Part shown: in pieces, positions 5,755 through 5,982 of the stretch
Layout of the letters: every line of letters begins with the position of its first letter
How positions within the stretch are numbered: the first letter of the stretch is position 1
Assembly (NCBI GenBank): GCA_013331125.1
Contig: DUGW01000126.1
Coordinates: forward strand, 1-5,982
From: Candidatus Woesearchaeota archaeon
GTDB taxonomy: Archaea; Nanoarchaeota; Nanoarchaeia; Woesearchaeales; UBA11576
Direction of reading: 5' to 3'
Length of the DNA: 5,982 bases
Translations under genes and position numbers: made by a program
The notes under the pieces: generated by a model
The model's database searches: none
Told to the model about the DNA's origin: nothing
What the model saw: only the letters and a program-made list of their open reading frames with translations

Positions 5755-5982
5755 CTAATCCTGATAAGGCTTGCATATGTCGTAGAAGTCACACTGGCCT
5801 GTGGAGTACCTGCATAACGGGCTGATATTGCGCCTGTAATCAGTTATTGCCTCAGACTCTGTGGCGAAGTGTATCTGCTCAATCTCGAACTCAGCGTCCT
5901 TGATTATGTCCTCTGTCACGTCAAGGGTCTTCAATCTGTCCTTCAGGAACCAGATACCGACCTTCTTGGGATAATGACCATG
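5755..5982 (-). CDS. C-terminal fragment of a RecB/Cas4-like PD-(D/E)XK nuclease with Cys cluster
   Basis: Only the last 75 residues are in the window; the start and catalytic residues lie beyond the right edge. The fragment begins HGHYPKKVGIWFLKDR, which resembles the strand after the active-site lysine in PD-(D/E)XK family (PDDEXK_1) nucleases, where the peptide reads roughly PKKIGLWFLKD. After a helix (about 24-50) it ends with three cysteines at fragment positions 57, 64 and 70 (C-x6-C-x5-C) in PLCRYSTGQCDFYDIC. In Cas4, AddB and related RecB-like nucleases a C-terminal group of three Cys plus one N-terminal Cys binds a 4Fe-4S cluster. The family is inferred from the pattern, and the fourth Cys and DEK residues cannot be checked here. 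No CRISPR array or cas gene is in the window, so a DNA-repair role is at least as likely as Cas4. Confidence 0.72.
   Translation of the reverse strand, partial: HGHYPKKVGIWFLKDRLKTLDVTEDIIKDAEFEIEQIHFATESEAITDYRRNISPLCRYSTGQCDFYDICKPYQD

Noticed and set aside
5675..5776. Upstream extension of the four-helix membrane protein to 5776
   Set aside because: It would overlap the end of the nuclease gene and span the TATA box. ATG 5674 has its own ribosome-binding site and directly precedes the first helix.

Overview
The window looks archaeal. Nearly every intergenic gap has a TATA-like box about 25-45 bp before a start codon. Ribosome-binding sites match the archaeal anti-Shine-Dalgarno (GGAGGTG, GGGGGTG, GTGAT). 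One divergent gene pair appears to be leaderless. Arg and Ile codons lean towards AGG/AGA and ATA, and poly-T tracts rather than GC hairpins follow genes. The gene content (small membrane proteins of unknown function, a DUF4870 protein, an MscS channel) would suit a DPANN or other small-genome archaeon from a metagenome. That placement is inference; no rRNA or tRNA is present to test it.

Layout. Positions 1-2498 (minus) are one uninterrupted reading frame of at least 832 codons that runs off the left edge. I read every codon of it and found no stop. It encodes a very acidic, low-complexity, cysteine-free protein rich in Ala/Pro/Glu/Asp with a Lys-rich N-terminal tail; I recognise no family. 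Because it has no stop codon in the window it is easily missed, and the shorter open frames in this stretch on both strands are its shadows. A gap of about 190 bp holds its promoter region and the poly-U terminator of the next gene. Positions 2691-3041 (minus) encode a three-helix DUF4870-type membrane protein with a TTG start. It is divergent from 3225-4148 (plus), a small-conductance mechanosensitive channel of the MscS family.

Positions 4171-4458 (minus) encode a small membrane protein that converges on the channel gene. It shares a bidirectional, palindromic TATA box with 4511-5275 (plus), a class I SAM-dependent methyltransferase. Both start codons lie about 26-28 bp from the centre of that box, so both mRNAs are probably leaderless. 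Positions 5309-5674 (minus) encode a four-helix membrane protein converging on the methyltransferase gene. Positions 5755-5982 (minus) are the C-terminal end of a RecB/Cas4-like PD-(D/E)XK nuclease with a three-cysteine cluster.

The genes are mostly single transcription units in alternating orientation, not one operon, so no shared pathway can be claimed. Three small membrane proteins and a tension-gated channel give the region an envelope flavour. The feature most likely to be undescribed is the giant disordered protein.
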